Source of the DNA: Corallococcus sp. EGB
Lineage (GTDB): Bacteria; Myxococcota; Myxococcia; Myxococcales; Myxococcaceae
Length of the DNA stretch: 64,000 nt
Direction: 5' to 3'
Assembly: GCF_019968905.1 (NCBI RefSeq)
Contig: NZ_CP079946.1
Span: forward strand, 2,542,001-2,606,000
Positions 7,939-16,576 of the stretch are shown here, in pieces; the stretch's first letter is position 1, and the number at the start of each line of letters is the position of its first letter. The position numbers were made by a program, and so were the translations under genes. The notes under the pieces were generated by a model, which was not told the origin of the DNA, made no database searches, and worked only from the letters and a program-made list of their open reading frames with translations.

Positions 7939-9081
7939 CTACTGGCCCAGGCGGGCCGTGCCGATGCTGGCCTCCAGCGTCGTGGAGCCCGCGCGCCACG
8001 GACGGGCCTGCTCGCGCGCCCAGCGTCCCACCCGGGCGATGATGTAGCAGGCCACCAGCAGCACCACGGAGACGCCCAGCGCCGCCGCCATGCCCAGCCG
8101 CGGACCGATGCGCTGCGCGAGGCCCGCGATGTCCGCCCAGCCGTACACCACCGGCAGGTGCAGCACGTAGATCCACAGCGACATCCGCCCCATGGGCGCC
8201 AGCAGGCCGCTCAACCGCCGCGGCAGCAGGTTCACCACGCCCAGCACCAGCAGGCCCTGCGCCACGCGGTACGTCACCACCGTGGGGCTGGTGGGCGTCC
8301 AGTCGACGGGCACCCAGCGGGTGAGCGCCAGCAGCGCTCCGCCCAGCACGAGCAGCGAGAAGCCCTGCGGCAGGCCCGGCTTCAAGAGGTGCAGCCCGTG
8401 CGCGGCGAAAGCGCCCGCGAAGAAGTAGCCCGCCCAGGGGAAGAACGGGAAGCGGCTGCCCTCCCCGTTGCCGATGAACTGCTGCAGCGGCACCGGCAGG
8501 TGCTCGCCCGCCTGCCACATCCCGGCGCTCGCCAGGGGGATGCCCACCGCCAGCGCGCCCAACAGCAGCGCCCGCGCGCCCCGGTGCGGTGTCACCACCA
8601 GCGCCATGGCGCCCAGCAGCAGCGCCGAGCCGATGCACTGGAGCGCGTCGAACTGGAACACCTTGCGCAGCATGGCGTCGGTGAAGCCCAGCTCACGCAC
8701 CGCGCCCCAGCCGGGCCAGTGCAGGAGGTACCCCAGGAAGAGCAGCAACAGCGCCCGGCGGAACCGGCGGCCGAAGGAGTCCTTCGCGGCGCCGGGCTTC
8801 GTGCCCAGCGCCATCACCACCGCCCAGCCGCTCACCAGCAGGAACAGCGGCGCGGTGATGCCCCGCAGCTTCCAGTACTCCTGGACCCACGGATGGTCCC
8901 GGAACGCGGGCGCCAGCAGTGCGTCCAGCGTGTGGCCCATCACCATGGCGAGCACGGCCAGTCCGCGCGCGCCATCCAGCGCGGGGTGCCGGGTCTGCCG
9001 GAAGTTGAGAGAGGGAGCGAATCCTTTCAAAACGCACCGAGCATAAGCCCACCTTCGGGCCTCGTCTCCAAAACGCACCAA
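7939..9081 (-). CDS. Membrane acyltransferase of the DUF1624/heparan-alpha-glucosaminide N-acetyltransferase type
   Basis: About 380 residues and around ten predicted membrane helices. The opening DGARGLAVLAMVMGHTLDAL, the middle LFLGYLLHWPG and FPFFPWAGYFFAGA are characteristic of the DUF1624/HGSNAT catalytic family, which moves acetyl groups across a membrane to a sugar acceptor. The acceptor here is unknown. The start is uncertain: TTG at 9081 or TTG at 9030, neither with a convincing ribosome binding site. It is convergent with the DTW gene, with only six bases between stops. Confidence 0.8.
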   Translation of the reverse strand: MVRFGDEARRWAYARCVLKGFAPSLNFRQTRHPALDGARGLAVLAMVMGHTLDALLAPAFRDHPWVQEYWKLRGITAPLFLLVSGWAVVMALGTKPGAAKDSFGRRFRRALLLLFLGYLLHWPGWGAVRELGFTDAMLRKVFQFDALQCIGSALLLGAMALVVTPHRGARALLLGALAVGIPLASAGMWQAGEHLPVPLQQFIGNGEGSRFPFFPWAGYFFAGAFAAHGLHLLKPGLPQGFSLLVLGGALLALTRWVPVDWTPTSPTVVTYRVAQGLLVLGVVNLLPRRLSGLLAPMGRMSLWIYVLHLPVVYGWADIAGLAQRIGPRLGMAAALGVSVVLLVACYIIARVGRWAREQARPWRAGSTTLEASIGTARLGQ

Positions 9082-9170
9082 CCGTGGGGGTCGGCAGGCG
9101 CGGAAACGACCTGGATTTTCACTCCCAGCCCAGGTCCCCTCCCATGCACGGGATGCTACAGGGTGGATGC

Positions 9171-9947
9171 ATGTCCGCCCGCTCCGCGCTCGCCACCCTC
9201 GTGCTCCTCTCCGTCCCGACCTCCGCTCTCGCGGAGTCTGGCGATGACTGGTTTGGCCGCGACAAGCCCAGGCACTTCGCCGCGTGTGTGGCCGTGACGG
9301 GCGTGGGCTACGGCGCGGGCGCGCTCCTCTTCGAGTCGCCTGTCGCGCGGGCGCTCACCGGCGTGGGACTCGGATTGGGCGTGGGCGCGGGCAAGGAGGT
9401 GTATGACCGGGCCCGCGGCGGCGTCTTCTCCATGAAGGACCTGGCGTGGGACACCGCGGGCACCGCCACGGGGCTACTGGCTTCGTTCCTCGTGGACCGG
9501 TTCATCACCGAGGTGCTCCTGCCCCCGCCCCCCACCGTCGCCGCCGGGCGAGGCGTCGGGCGCGTCCGGACGGGCACGGCGCTCCACGAACTTCAGCAGC
9601 AGGTCGCGCTGGAGCCGGGGCTCCACCAGCAGCATGCGGCCTTCGGGGTCCTCGGTGTCGGAGACGAGCACGGTGACCTGCCGGCGCGGGCACTGGTTCA
9701 TGCAGCCGGTGGGCGTGACGCGCACCTGTCCGGCGAGGCCCCGCTCGGCCAGCTCACCCTGGAGCCAGCGCGGCAGGTCCTGTCCTCCGCTCCGGGCGCT
9801 CTTCGCCAGGCACTTGCGGCAGACGAGCACGTCCACCTCCCGCCCCTTGCCGCCCGTGTCGTCGTCCTGCATCCGCCGTCCTCCGGGGCGCCCCGCTTCC
9901 AGGCGGATGCGCCATTGCGTGGGCCCGGCACACCGCCGGGGCCTTGA
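9171..9947 (+). CDS. YfiM/DUF2279-like exported protein with long antisense-overlapping C terminus
   Basis: 258 residues from the ATG at 9171, which has AGGGTGG upstream and begins a clear signal peptide (cut near TSALA-ES). Residues 25-110 contain [28 protein letters not shown] and [14 protein letters not shown], matching small YfiM/DUF2279 membrane-associated proteins. The family-like part ends near base 9530; the frame then runs a further 400 bases through sequence that is fully antisense to the ferredoxin gene on the minus strand. The extra 135 residues show no recognisable domain. A lost stop or a frameshift near 9540 would explain this. The family role is unknown. Confidence 0.65.
   Translation: MSARSALATLVLLSVPTSALAESGDDWFGRDKPRHFAACVAVTGVGYGAGALLFESPVARALTGVGLGLGVGAGKEVYDRARGGVFSMKDLAWDTAGTATGLLASFLVDRFITEVLLPPPPTVAAGRGVGRVRTGTALHELQQQVALEPGLHQQHAAFGVLGVGDEHGDLPARALVHAAGGRDAHLSGEAPLGQLTLEPARQVLSSAPGALRQALAADEHVHLPPLAARVVVLHPPSSGAPRFQADAPLRGPGTPPGP
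9474..9872 (-). CDS. Thioredoxin-fold (2Fe-2S) ferredoxin domain protein
   Basis: 132 residues. Cysteines at 18, 21, 57 and 61 (VCRKCLAK ... [10 protein letters not shown]) fit the four-Cys pattern of small 2Fe-2S ferredoxin-like/DUF1636 proteins, probably electron carriers in the cytoplasm. The remaining core, [20 protein letters not shown], is also family-like. The last 40 residues are Asp/Gly/Arg-rich and lie antisense to the YfiM-like gene. Redox partners are not evident nearby, although a di-haem peroxidase gene lies 270 bases away on the other strand. Confidence 0.8.
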   Translation of the reverse strand: MQDDDTGGKGREVDVLVCRKCLAKSARSGGQDLPRWLQGELAERGLAGQVRVTPTGCMNQCPRRQVTVLVSDTEDPEGRMLLVEPRLQRDLLLKFVERRARPDAPDASPGGDGGGRGQEHLGDEPVHEERSQ

Positions 9948-10139
9948 TGAAAAAGAGGTAGCTGTGTGGGCTTTGTTCCGCAGCGGCGCGCCATCGCGTC
10001 CGCCGGGCCGCTGTCCGGGCGGGCGGTGCGGGACTGATGGGAGGGGAAAGCCTGGGGGAGGGGTGCGGCGTTCCGTCGCGGGCCCAGACGGCGGGGCGCT
10101 GATACGGTGCGCCCGCGCTGCTCACGGGAGGCTCCGCAC

Positions 10140-11261
<1,122 letters not shown>

Positions 11262-11275
11262 CTGCCGGAAACGTC

Positions 11276-11295
11276 GCACCCCGCCCGGCGGGTGC
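11276..11295 (+). terminator. Short hairpin after the peroxidase gene
   Basis: 6-bp inverted repeat GCACCC / GGGTGC, 15 bases after the stop and 15 bases before the next ATG. No T tract; weak terminator candidate. Confidence 0.3.
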
Positions 11296-11310
11296 TAAAC
11301 CCTCGCGTCC

Positions 11311-11706
11311 ATGACCTTCTTCTTCCATCTCCACTCGGGTCTTCGCTACCTGGTGCTGTTGTCCGGTGTCATCGCGCTCGCGTTCTTCGCGTTCGCGGTC
11401 GCCACGAAGCGCCCGTTCGACAAGGTGGGGCGCATCATCGGCGCGTCCTACTCCGGCTTCCTGCAGCTGCAGGTGCTGGTGGGCATCGGCGTGCTGGTGA
11501 CGCGCGGGTACTACCCGGCGCTCATCGGGCACATCGTGATGATGATCCTCGCGGTGGGCGCCATCCAGGGCCCCCTGTCCGCGAACCGCCGGCGCACGCC
11601 GCCCGGCTACGTGCTGCCGCTGGTGGGCACGCTGGTGTCGCTGGCGCTCGTGGCGGGCGGCATCCTGGCCATCCGCCCGGGCCTGTTCGTCTCCACCGCG
11701 TTCTAA
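11311..11706 (+). CDS. Small four-helix membrane protein of unknown function
   Basis: 131 residues with about four hydrophobic segments: YLVLLSGVIALAFFAFAVA, LQLQVLVGIGVLV, IGHIVMMILAVGAI and LVGTLVSLALVAGGILAI. The start MTFFFHLHSGLRY carries His residues near the first helix, which recalls small haem or cytochrome-type membrane proteins, but no family is assigned. It is 49 bases behind the peroxidase gene on the same strand and could be coexpressed with it. Confidence 0.75.
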   Translation: MTFFFHLHSGLRYLVLLSGVIALAFFAFAVATKRPFDKVGRIIGASYSGFLQLQVLVGIGVLVTRGYYPALIGHIVMMILAVGAIQGPLSANRRRTPPGYVLPLVGTLVSLALVAGGILAIRPGLFVSTAF

Positions 11707-11726
11707 GCAGGCGCGCGTGAGGCGAA

Positions 11727-11747
11727 GCGGCTGGGACCTCCAGCCGC
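11727..11747. terminator. Hairpin between convergent genes (bidirectional terminator candidate)
   Basis: 8-bp perfect inverted repeat GCGGCTGG / CCAGCCGC with a 5-base loop, in the 60-base gap between the convergent small membrane protein and beta-helix genes. Confidence 0.5.
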
Positions 11748-11766
11748 CTCGCGTGGGGCCCTTCCG

Positions 11767-13230
11767 CTAGCGGCGGCTGCGGCGGCGCAGGGCCAGGGGC
11801 GCGAGCAGCGTGAGGAGGACGGGCAGCAGACCCGGGCTCGCGTTGCATCCACCCTCAACCTCGCCGTTCGGTGCTTCCTTCACCGGACCCGAGCCCGCGT
11901 CCGTGTTTCCGCCGGTGCCCGCGTCGGCGCCCGTCCCCGCGTCCGTGTTTCCACCGGTGCCCGCGTCGGCGCCCGTCCCCGCGTCCGTGTTTCCACCGGT
12001 GCCCGCGTCCGTGCCGCCGCCCGGGTTCGCGGAGCAGTCACCCAGCGAGTGCTCCACGGCGCCCAGCGTGGCCGAGGCCGGCCGGGCGCGCGCGCAGAAG
12101 TCCTCCGGCGCCAGGCTGTTGCGCGGGGCCGCGCCGATGAGCGACGACACATCACCCTTGCGCGTCAGGTCGCCCTTGAGCGGCGCCACGTACCAGGTGG
12201 CGAAGGTGTTGGTGTCCACGTTCGAGCGGTTCGAGCTCTGGGTGCCGGTGGCGCTGTCGCGGTTGCGGATGACGCCCGTCAGCACGTTGCCCACGGCCTC
12301 GCCGGTGGAGGCCGCGAAGCGGTAGTCCACGCCCAGCGTTCCGACGAACGTGTTGAACAGCACGCGCGTGTTCGCGGCCTTGTTCAGGTACACCGCGACG
12401 TCCGAGCAGTTGGCCACGATGTTGTTGCGGATGATGCCGTCCGTGTGCTCCGGCGAGCACGGCACGTTGGGGTCGAAGGCCGGCGCGCAGTACTGGTTGC
12501 CGGTGCCGCCACCGCCAAACGACAGGCCGATGCGCGTGTCGCCCTCGGGCCGGTCCTTCACGCACAGGACGCGGTTGCGCTCGAAGAGTCCCCGCTTGCC
12601 GCCGCTCTTCATGAAGGCGCCGTAGGAGATGCCGCCCTGCCGGGAGAAGTCGTGCAGCTCGTTGTCGCGGACCACCCAGTCATCGCCGGTGTCGATGTTC
12701 ACCTTGTTGACGGGCGTGGACGTCACGCGCGGATGCGTGTCGTAGATTTCGTTGTTCTCGATGAGGCCTTTGTGCGGCATCTCCCACACGCCGCTGCCGT
12801 TCTGCGACGCGTTCACCTTGAGCTGCGAGTTGAAGTCGCGCACGCGGCTGTTGCGCAGGACGAAGTTCTCCGCGTGGCCGGTGACGTGGAAGGCGTGCTC
12901 GCAGGTCTCGTCATTCGCGCAGATGCCCTCCACCGTGAGCCCGTCGAAGGTCCAGGAGCGGCCGGAGACCTTGAAGCCCTCCTGCGCGTTGAAGCGCACG
13001 ATGGCCGCGTAGCGGTTCTTCGCGCGCACCGTGATGGGGGCCGCCTGGGTGCCCTCCGCCGAGCAGCTCAGGTTCGCGTTCACGGTGTACGTGCCGTCCT
13101 CCAGGACGATCTCATCTCCGGCCTTCGCGGACGAAAGCGCGGCCTGGAGCTCGGTCACGGTGGTGACGCTCTTCACGGCCGCGCCGCCCGTCAGGGGCAG
13201 GAGCAGCAGGGCGAAGGAAACGGTTTTCAA
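11767..13230 (-). CDS. Secreted beta-helix (pectate-lyase-like) protein with MYXO-CTERM-like anchor
   Basis: 487 residues. A signal peptide (MKTVSFALLLLPLTGGAA) is followed by VTELQAALSSAKAGDEIVLE, the usual opening of right-handed beta-helix polysaccharide lyases and related proteins. Repeated N-rich rungs follow (FVLRNSRVRDF, GLIENNEIYDTH, VLFNTFVGTL). Residues 410-455 are a low-complexity linker of the 14-residue unit TDAGTGADAGTGGN. The end has a GGC, a hydrophobic segment and LRRRSRR, resembling the MYXO-CTERM sorting signal for cell-surface anchoring. Substrate unknown. The start is TTG at 13230 without a clear ribosome binding site. Confidence 0.85.
   Translation of the reverse strand: MKTVSFALLLLPLTGGAAVKSVTTVTELQAALSSAKAGDEIVLEDGTYTVNANLSCSAEGTQAAPITVRAKNRYAAIVRFNAQEGFKVSGRSWTFDGLTVEGICANDETCEHAFHVTGHAENFVLRNSRVRDFNSQLKVNASQNGSGVWEMPHKGLIENNEIYDTHPRVTSTPVNKVNIDTGDDWVVRDNELHDFSRQGGISYGAFMKSGGKRGLFERNRVLCVKDRPEGDTRIGLSFGGGGTGNQYCAPAFDPNVPCSPEHTDGIIRNNIVANCSDVAVYLNKAANTRVLFNTFVGTLGVDYRFAASTGEAVGNVLTGVIRNRDSATGTQSSNRSNVDTNTFATWYVAPLKGDLTRKGDVSSLIGAAPRNSLAPEDFCARARPASATLGAVEHSLGDCSANPGGGTDAGTGGNTDAGTGADAGTGGNTDAGTGADAGTGGNTDAGSGPVKEAPNGEVEGGCNASPGLLPVLLTLLAPLALRRRSRR
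11894..12017 (-). repeat. 42-bp tandem repeat inside the beta-helix gene linker
   Basis: Nearly three copies of a 42-bp unit, with copy starts at 11894, 11936 and 11978, encoding the 14-residue Asp/Ala/Gly/Thr linker repeat. The copies are almost identical, which implies recent expansion and possible length variation between strains. Confidence 0.85.
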
Positions 13231-13397
13231 TGGGAATCCATGAAAAGGAGGTTGGGAGGCCCCAACGCTAGCGGATCCTCCGGCAGGGCAGGCGGCCTTG
13301 CGTGCGCAGGGATTCCGGGCGCTAGGGGATGGACGCTCCCGTGAGCACCTGTCCTCGCATGGCTTTCCAGAATCAGGACTCCCGGTGGGGATGGTCC

Positions 13398-13901
13398 ATG
13401 CTCCGGGTCTCAGCGCTGGCCGGGGTGCTGCTCACGGCCCCGGGCGTGTTCGCGCTGCCTTCGCGAGGACAGCCGCTGCCGGAGTTCGCGGCGCGCGACC
13501 TGACGTCCGGTCCTCATGAGAGCGACGAGCTCAAGGGGCATCCCACGTTGGTGGTCGTCATCACCGACAAGGACGCGGGCGACCGCATGCGCGACTGGTT
13601 CAACGCGGCGGACGAGCACATGCCGGACTCGGTGCACCGCCAGTCGCTCATCTCCCTCAAGCTGCCGTTCTTCGTCAGCGAGGGGACCGCGCGAGGCAAG
13701 GCGAAGAACCAGGTGCCCAGGGACTACTGGAAGGACACCTGGCTGGACAAGAACGGCGGCATGGCCAGGGCGCTGGGCCTTGCTCCCAGCGACACCCCCT
13801 ACGTCCTGGCGCTGGATGCGCAAGGGCGGGTGGTGGCCGGCGTCCACGCCACCGTGGACTCGCCGCAGGCGCGGACCATCTGGTCCGCGCTCCGCAGGTG
13901 A
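13398..13901 (+). CDS. Exported YtfJ-like thioredoxin-fold protein
   Basis: 167 residues from the ATG at 13398, which follows GGGGATGG and begins a signal peptide (MLRVSALAGVLLTAPGVFA). The frame is open further upstream, from 13329, without a signal. The mature part, with PLPEFAARDLTSG, HPTLVVVITDKDAGDRMRDW and TPYVLALDAQGRVVAGVHAT, has the order of a peroxiredoxin/TlpA-like fold and resembles YtfJ, but there is no CxxC motif. Role unknown; the periplasm is the likely location. Confidence 0.75.
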   Translation: MLRVSALAGVLLTAPGVFALPSRGQPLPEFAARDLTSGPHESDELKGHPTLVVVITDKDAGDRMRDWFNAADEHMPDSVHRQSLISLKLPFFVSEGTARGKAKNQVPRDYWKDTWLDKNGGMARALGLAPSDTPYVLALDAQGRVVAGVHATVDSPQARTIWSALRR

Positions 13902-13911
13902 GGCCGGAGGG

Positions 13912-14613
13912 CTAGTAGCGCCCGCCGCTCTCGAGGATGGCCTGGAGCTTCTCCTTGTCGTTGGAGAAGGGGAAGGCCTGGTACAGCTGGTAGCTGTTCT
14001 GCGGATCCAGCAGGGTGGGCCGCATCAGGCGCACCACCTCCAGCTTGTCGCCGGAGAAGGAGAACTGCCCGAGCACCGACAGGATGTGCGACACGAGGAA
14101 GTTCTCGTTGGGCGCCACCTGCGACAGGATGCGCAGCTTCTCGCGCGGGAAGGACTCGCGGACCATCGCCTGGGTGATGCTGCGGAACTGCGCGTCGGAG
14201 ATGGGACGCACCACCGGCGGCGGAGGCGGCATCGGCTGCGGCGGGGCCGGGATGTTCACGACGTACGGCGGGGCGTCGGCCACGTACTCGCTCAGCTTGT
14301 CCAGCTCCTCCATGGCGGCGCGGATGCTCTCGCGGCCCTTGGCGTCCTTGGTGCGGGACATCGCGTCGCGCAGCGCGTTCTCCAACCGGTCGATGCGGCG
14401 CGCCACCTGGTCGCGGTCGACGACGGCCTGGTTGCGCGCGGGCGGCGGGGGCGGCATCGGCTGCGGCGGGCGCGGCGTGGAGTGACCCGGGGGCGGGGGG
14501 CGGCGGAAGTCCGCGGCGGCCGCGGAGTTGACGGAGTCCTCGGCGCGCGGTGCCGTCTGGGCCAGTGAGGCGGCGGAGGTGAGCAGGACGACGGCGAGGG
14601 TCAGGGCCTTCAT
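13912..14613 (-). CDS. Secreted DUF4476 protein
   Basis: 233 residues with a signal peptide (MKALTLAVVLLTSAASLAQ). A Pro-rich segment with two PQPMPPPPP runs brackets a helical stretch (VARRIDRLENALRDAMSRTK). The last 95 residues (PISDAQFRSITQAMVRESF, SFSGDKLEVVRLMRP) match DUF4476, a domain of unknown function often found in myxobacterial and Bacteroidetes exported proteins. The ATG at 14613 was chosen for the signal peptide and an upstream AAGG. Confidence 0.85.
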   Translation of the reverse strand: MKALTLAVVLLTSAASLAQTAPRAEDSVNSAAAADFRRPPPPGHSTPRPPQPMPPPPPARNQAVVDRDQVARRIDRLENALRDAMSRTKDAKGRESIRAAMEELDKLSEYVADAPPYVVNIPAPPQPMPPPPPVVRPISDAQFRSITQAMVRESFPREKLRILSQVAPNENFLVSHILSVLGQFSFSGDKLEVVRLMRPTLLDPQNSYQLYQAFPFSNDKEKLQAILESGGRY

Positions 14614-14743
14614 GGTGTGCATCCTTGGGGGTGTTCGTGCTTCGTCCCATCTGACGGGACGAAGGGCCGCGCATTCAAGCCCCCCGCGCTGCTTGCTCCA
14701 AGAAGGCCCCGGGCGGCCCTCACCGCGAGGCATCAGGGCGTCT

Positions 14744-15343
14744 TCAGCCGCGCTTGGAGATGACCTGGCCGTCGGCGCCAATCTCGTAGACGAGCGGCAC
14801 GCCCGTGGCCAGCTCCAGCCCCACCACCGTCTCACCGGACAGCTTGTCCAGGCGCATCACCAGCGAGCGGTTGGAGTTGCCGTGCGCCACGACGAGCACG
14901 TTCTTGCCCTGGCGCAGGTCGCCCGCGATGGCGCGGTCGAAGAAGGGCAGCACGCGCTTCGCGGTCATCTCCAGGGACTCGCCGTTGGGGGGCGGCACGT
15001 CATAGGAGCGGCGCCAGATGTGGACCTGCTTCTCGCCGAACTCCTTGGCGGCGTCCGCCTTGTTGAGGCCCTGCAGGTCGCCGTAGTGGCGCTCATTGAG
15101 GGCCGCGTCGCGGATGACGGGCGGGCGCTGGCCCAGCGTGTCCAACAGGATGGCGAGCGTCTCCTGCGCGCGGCTGAGGGCGGAGGTGTAGGCGACGTCG
15201 AACTTCAGGCCCTGGAGGGCCTCGGCGGCCTTGCGGGCTTCGCCGCGGCCCTGCTCGGTGAGGGGCACGTCCACGAAGCCGGTGAAGCGGTTCTCGTGGT
15301 TCCACAGGGACTGACCATGACGGACGAGAGCGAGGATGGGCAT
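14744..15343 (-). CDS. gpmA: 2,3-bisphosphoglycerate-dependent phosphoglycerate mutase
   Basis: 199 residues. It interconverts 2- and 3-phosphoglycerate in glycolysis and gluconeogenesis by a phosphohistidine mechanism. The motif LVRHGQS (catalytic His9), the NERHYG element and the second His in VVAHGNSNR are all seen. It is shorter than the 250-residue E. coli enzyme, as in many proteobacterial short-type dPGMs. The ATG at 15343 begins directly with [10 protein letters not shown]; a longer open frame upstream has no homology. Confidence 0.92.
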   Translation of the reverse strand: MPILALVRHGQSLWNHENRFTGFVDVPLTEQGRGEARKAAEALQGLKFDVAYTSALSRAQETLAILLDTLGQRPPVIRDAALNERHYGDLQGLNKADAAKEFGEKQVHIWRRSYDVPPPNGESLEMTAKRVLPFFDRAIAGDLRQGKNVLVVAHGNSNRSLVMRLDKLSGETVVGLELATGVPLVYEIGADGQVISKRG

Positions 15344-15438
15344 GGCCCTCCTGCTAGCCCAACCGGGGGGAGGGGGAAAAGAGGCAAGCCCCATGCACCC
15401 GCCCGGCCCGTCGTCTTGCGACCACGCCTGAGCGACCG

Positions 15439-15699
15439 TCACCCGGTGGACTGGGTCTCCAACTGGAGGCGCTCGCAGACGGCCGCCACCGCGCTCAGCG
15501 TGTTGAACAGGTCCACCATGCCCACCTGGAGGCCCAGGTCGTCCTCGATGCGGTTGGCCAGCAGGGTGGCCAGCAGCGAGTTGCCCCCCACCTCCAGGAA
15601 GTGGTCCTCCGGCCGCACGGCGTCCACGCCCAGAAGCTCCTGCCAGTACCCGGCCAGCCGCGCCTCCATGGGCGAGGGGCCTGCGCTCGGGGTGCTCAT
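15439..15699 (-). CDS. Stand-alone acyl/peptidyl carrier protein
   Basis: 86 residues. The phosphopantetheine attachment motif [12 protein letters not shown] is intact, with Ser41 as the acceptor. The preceding [20 protein letters not shown] is more like a peptidyl carrier domain of an NRPS than a fatty-acid ACP. A strong SD (GGAGGAA) lies eight bases before the ATG. It probably receives an acyl group activated by the adenylating enzyme encoded 0.9 kb away on the same strand. A decayed thioesterase-like fragment is divergent from it. Confidence 0.88.
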   Translation of the reverse strand: MSTPSAGPSPMEARLAGYWQELLGVDAVRPEDHFLEVGGNSLLATLLANRIEDDLGLQVGMVDLFNTLSAVAAVCERLQLETQSTG

Positions 15700-15732
15700 G
15701 GTGTGATTCCTCCGGGTGGGGATGCTGGAATG

Positions 15733-15767
15733 ACTGTAAATTGAGAAAAATAGAAATACCGCGTCAA
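15733..15767 (-). promoter_or_regulatory. Candidate sigma70-type promoter of the carrier protein gene
   Basis: On the minus strand TTGACG (15767-15762) is followed after 17 bases by TCAATT, within a short AT-rich island that stands out against the GC-rich surroundings. It ends about 35 bases before the carrier protein ATG. The -10 match is only 3 of 6. Confidence 0.35.
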
Positions 15768-16049
15768 GTCGGGCTGCGCCAGGGCAGGCAGGCGGGCTTC
15801 GTACCCCCCCGGTTCCGGGCTTCCCTGGCAGGCTCGGGAGCCAGGGACGACGCGAACGCGGCCGGAGCGGCCACCGAGTTCTTCCGCGCGGCGACCGTCA
15901 TTGAATCCATGGCGAAGCACGCGGGGCTGGAATGGTTGGACTCGGGAGCGGTGGTCCGGGTGGAGTCCGTGCCCGGCAATCACCTGTCGATGCTCCTGCG
16001 GGAGAACGCCGTGGGATTGGGCGCGAAGCTCGCGGCCTTCATGCCCTGA
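15741..16049 (+). pseudogene. Short frame resembling the C-terminal end of a thioesterase
   Basis: The frame from a TTG encodes about 102 residues without a good start. Its last 60 residues, especially VRVESVPGNHLSMLLRENAV followed by GLGAKLAAF, resemble the final His-containing strand and helix of NRPS/PKS thioesterase domains (a V-P-G-[ND]-H-x-x-M-L pattern). The nucleophile and lid regions are absent. The simplest reading is a 3' relic of a lost thioesterase, left next to the stand-alone carrier protein gene. It could instead be a small functional protein. Confidence 0.45.
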
Positions 16050-16060
16050 ACGAGGCTCGC

Positions 16061-16336
16061 ATGTCTTCGCTGCTCCATCGCTACTGGATCCACTTCCCCG
16101 ACGACGCCTTCGTGCGTTCGCAGGGCCTGAGCCATGGCTGCGGCGTGACGGCCTATAGCTTGGAGGATGCCCGGAGGCTGCTCCAGGAGCAGCTCTTCCA
16201 GGACACGCCACTGCCGCCCTTCACGCGTGTTATCGAGGACGTGGATGTGACCACGCTCGAAGTGAATCACATCCGTCCCAACATCGGCGTCGTCACCTGG
16301 CGGGGAATCTGGTTCCCCTTCCTCCAACTCTGCTGA
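16061..16336 (+). CDS. Conserved-looking 91-residue protein of unknown function
   Basis: A compact protein that starts MSSLLHRYWIHFPDDAF, followed by GLSHGCGVTAYSLEDARRLL and ending with RGIWFPFLQLC. The Tyr/Trp-Phe-rich opening followed by GCGVTAYS recalls a small family of uncharacterised bacterial proteins. There is no signal peptide or membrane segment. GAGG precedes the ATG. It lies inside the LysW locus on the strand opposite to its flanking carrier protein and ligase genes; whether it takes part in the pathway is unknown. Confidence 0.7.
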   Translation: MSSLLHRYWIHFPDDAFVRSQGLSHGCGVTAYSLEDARRLLQEQLFQDTPLPPFTRVIEDVDVTTLEVNHIRPNIGVVTWRGIWFPFLQLC

Positions 16337-16340
16337 GCGG

Positions 16341-16359
16341 CCGGCTCAATTGGAGCCGG
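16341..16359. terminator. Hairpin between convergent genes
   Basis: 7-bp inverted repeat CCGGCTC / GAGCCGG with loop AATTG, five bases after the stop of the 91-residue protein gene and facing the ligase transcript from the other side. Confidence 0.45.
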
Positions 16360-16557
16360 GCCGGCCTCGCCGCGGGGCCATGCGCCGCAGGTCGTCCCGC
16401 CGCCGCGCGCCCGGCTCCTGTGCCTGTGCGGGAGTGGCCACCGGCGGTGCGTCCTTCGGCGGTGACAGGTGCCCGGCGAGCGCGCGCACCTCCACCACGC
16501 CGCGAGCTTCGCTTCCGTGTCCGTGCGGCTCGGGGCTTCTTCGGGGCTCGGGTTCAC
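16346..16557 (-). pseudogene. Frameshifted small reading frame downstream of the adenylating ligase
   Basis: A GTG at 16557 sits five bases after GGGAGGAAC, itself just behind the ligase stop codon. Translation begins plausibly (NPSPEEAPSRTDTEAKLAA) but then becomes Trp/Cys/His/Arg-rich in that frame. A one-base shift near 16491-16502 opens another frame with ordinary composition (VVEVRALAGHLSPPKDAPPV) that ends at TGA 16348. The two halves together would make a protein of about 70 residues. A real frameshift or a sequence error would both explain it; no function is apparent. Confidence 0.35.
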
Positions 16558-16576
16558 GGCCGTTCCTCCCGCCCGC

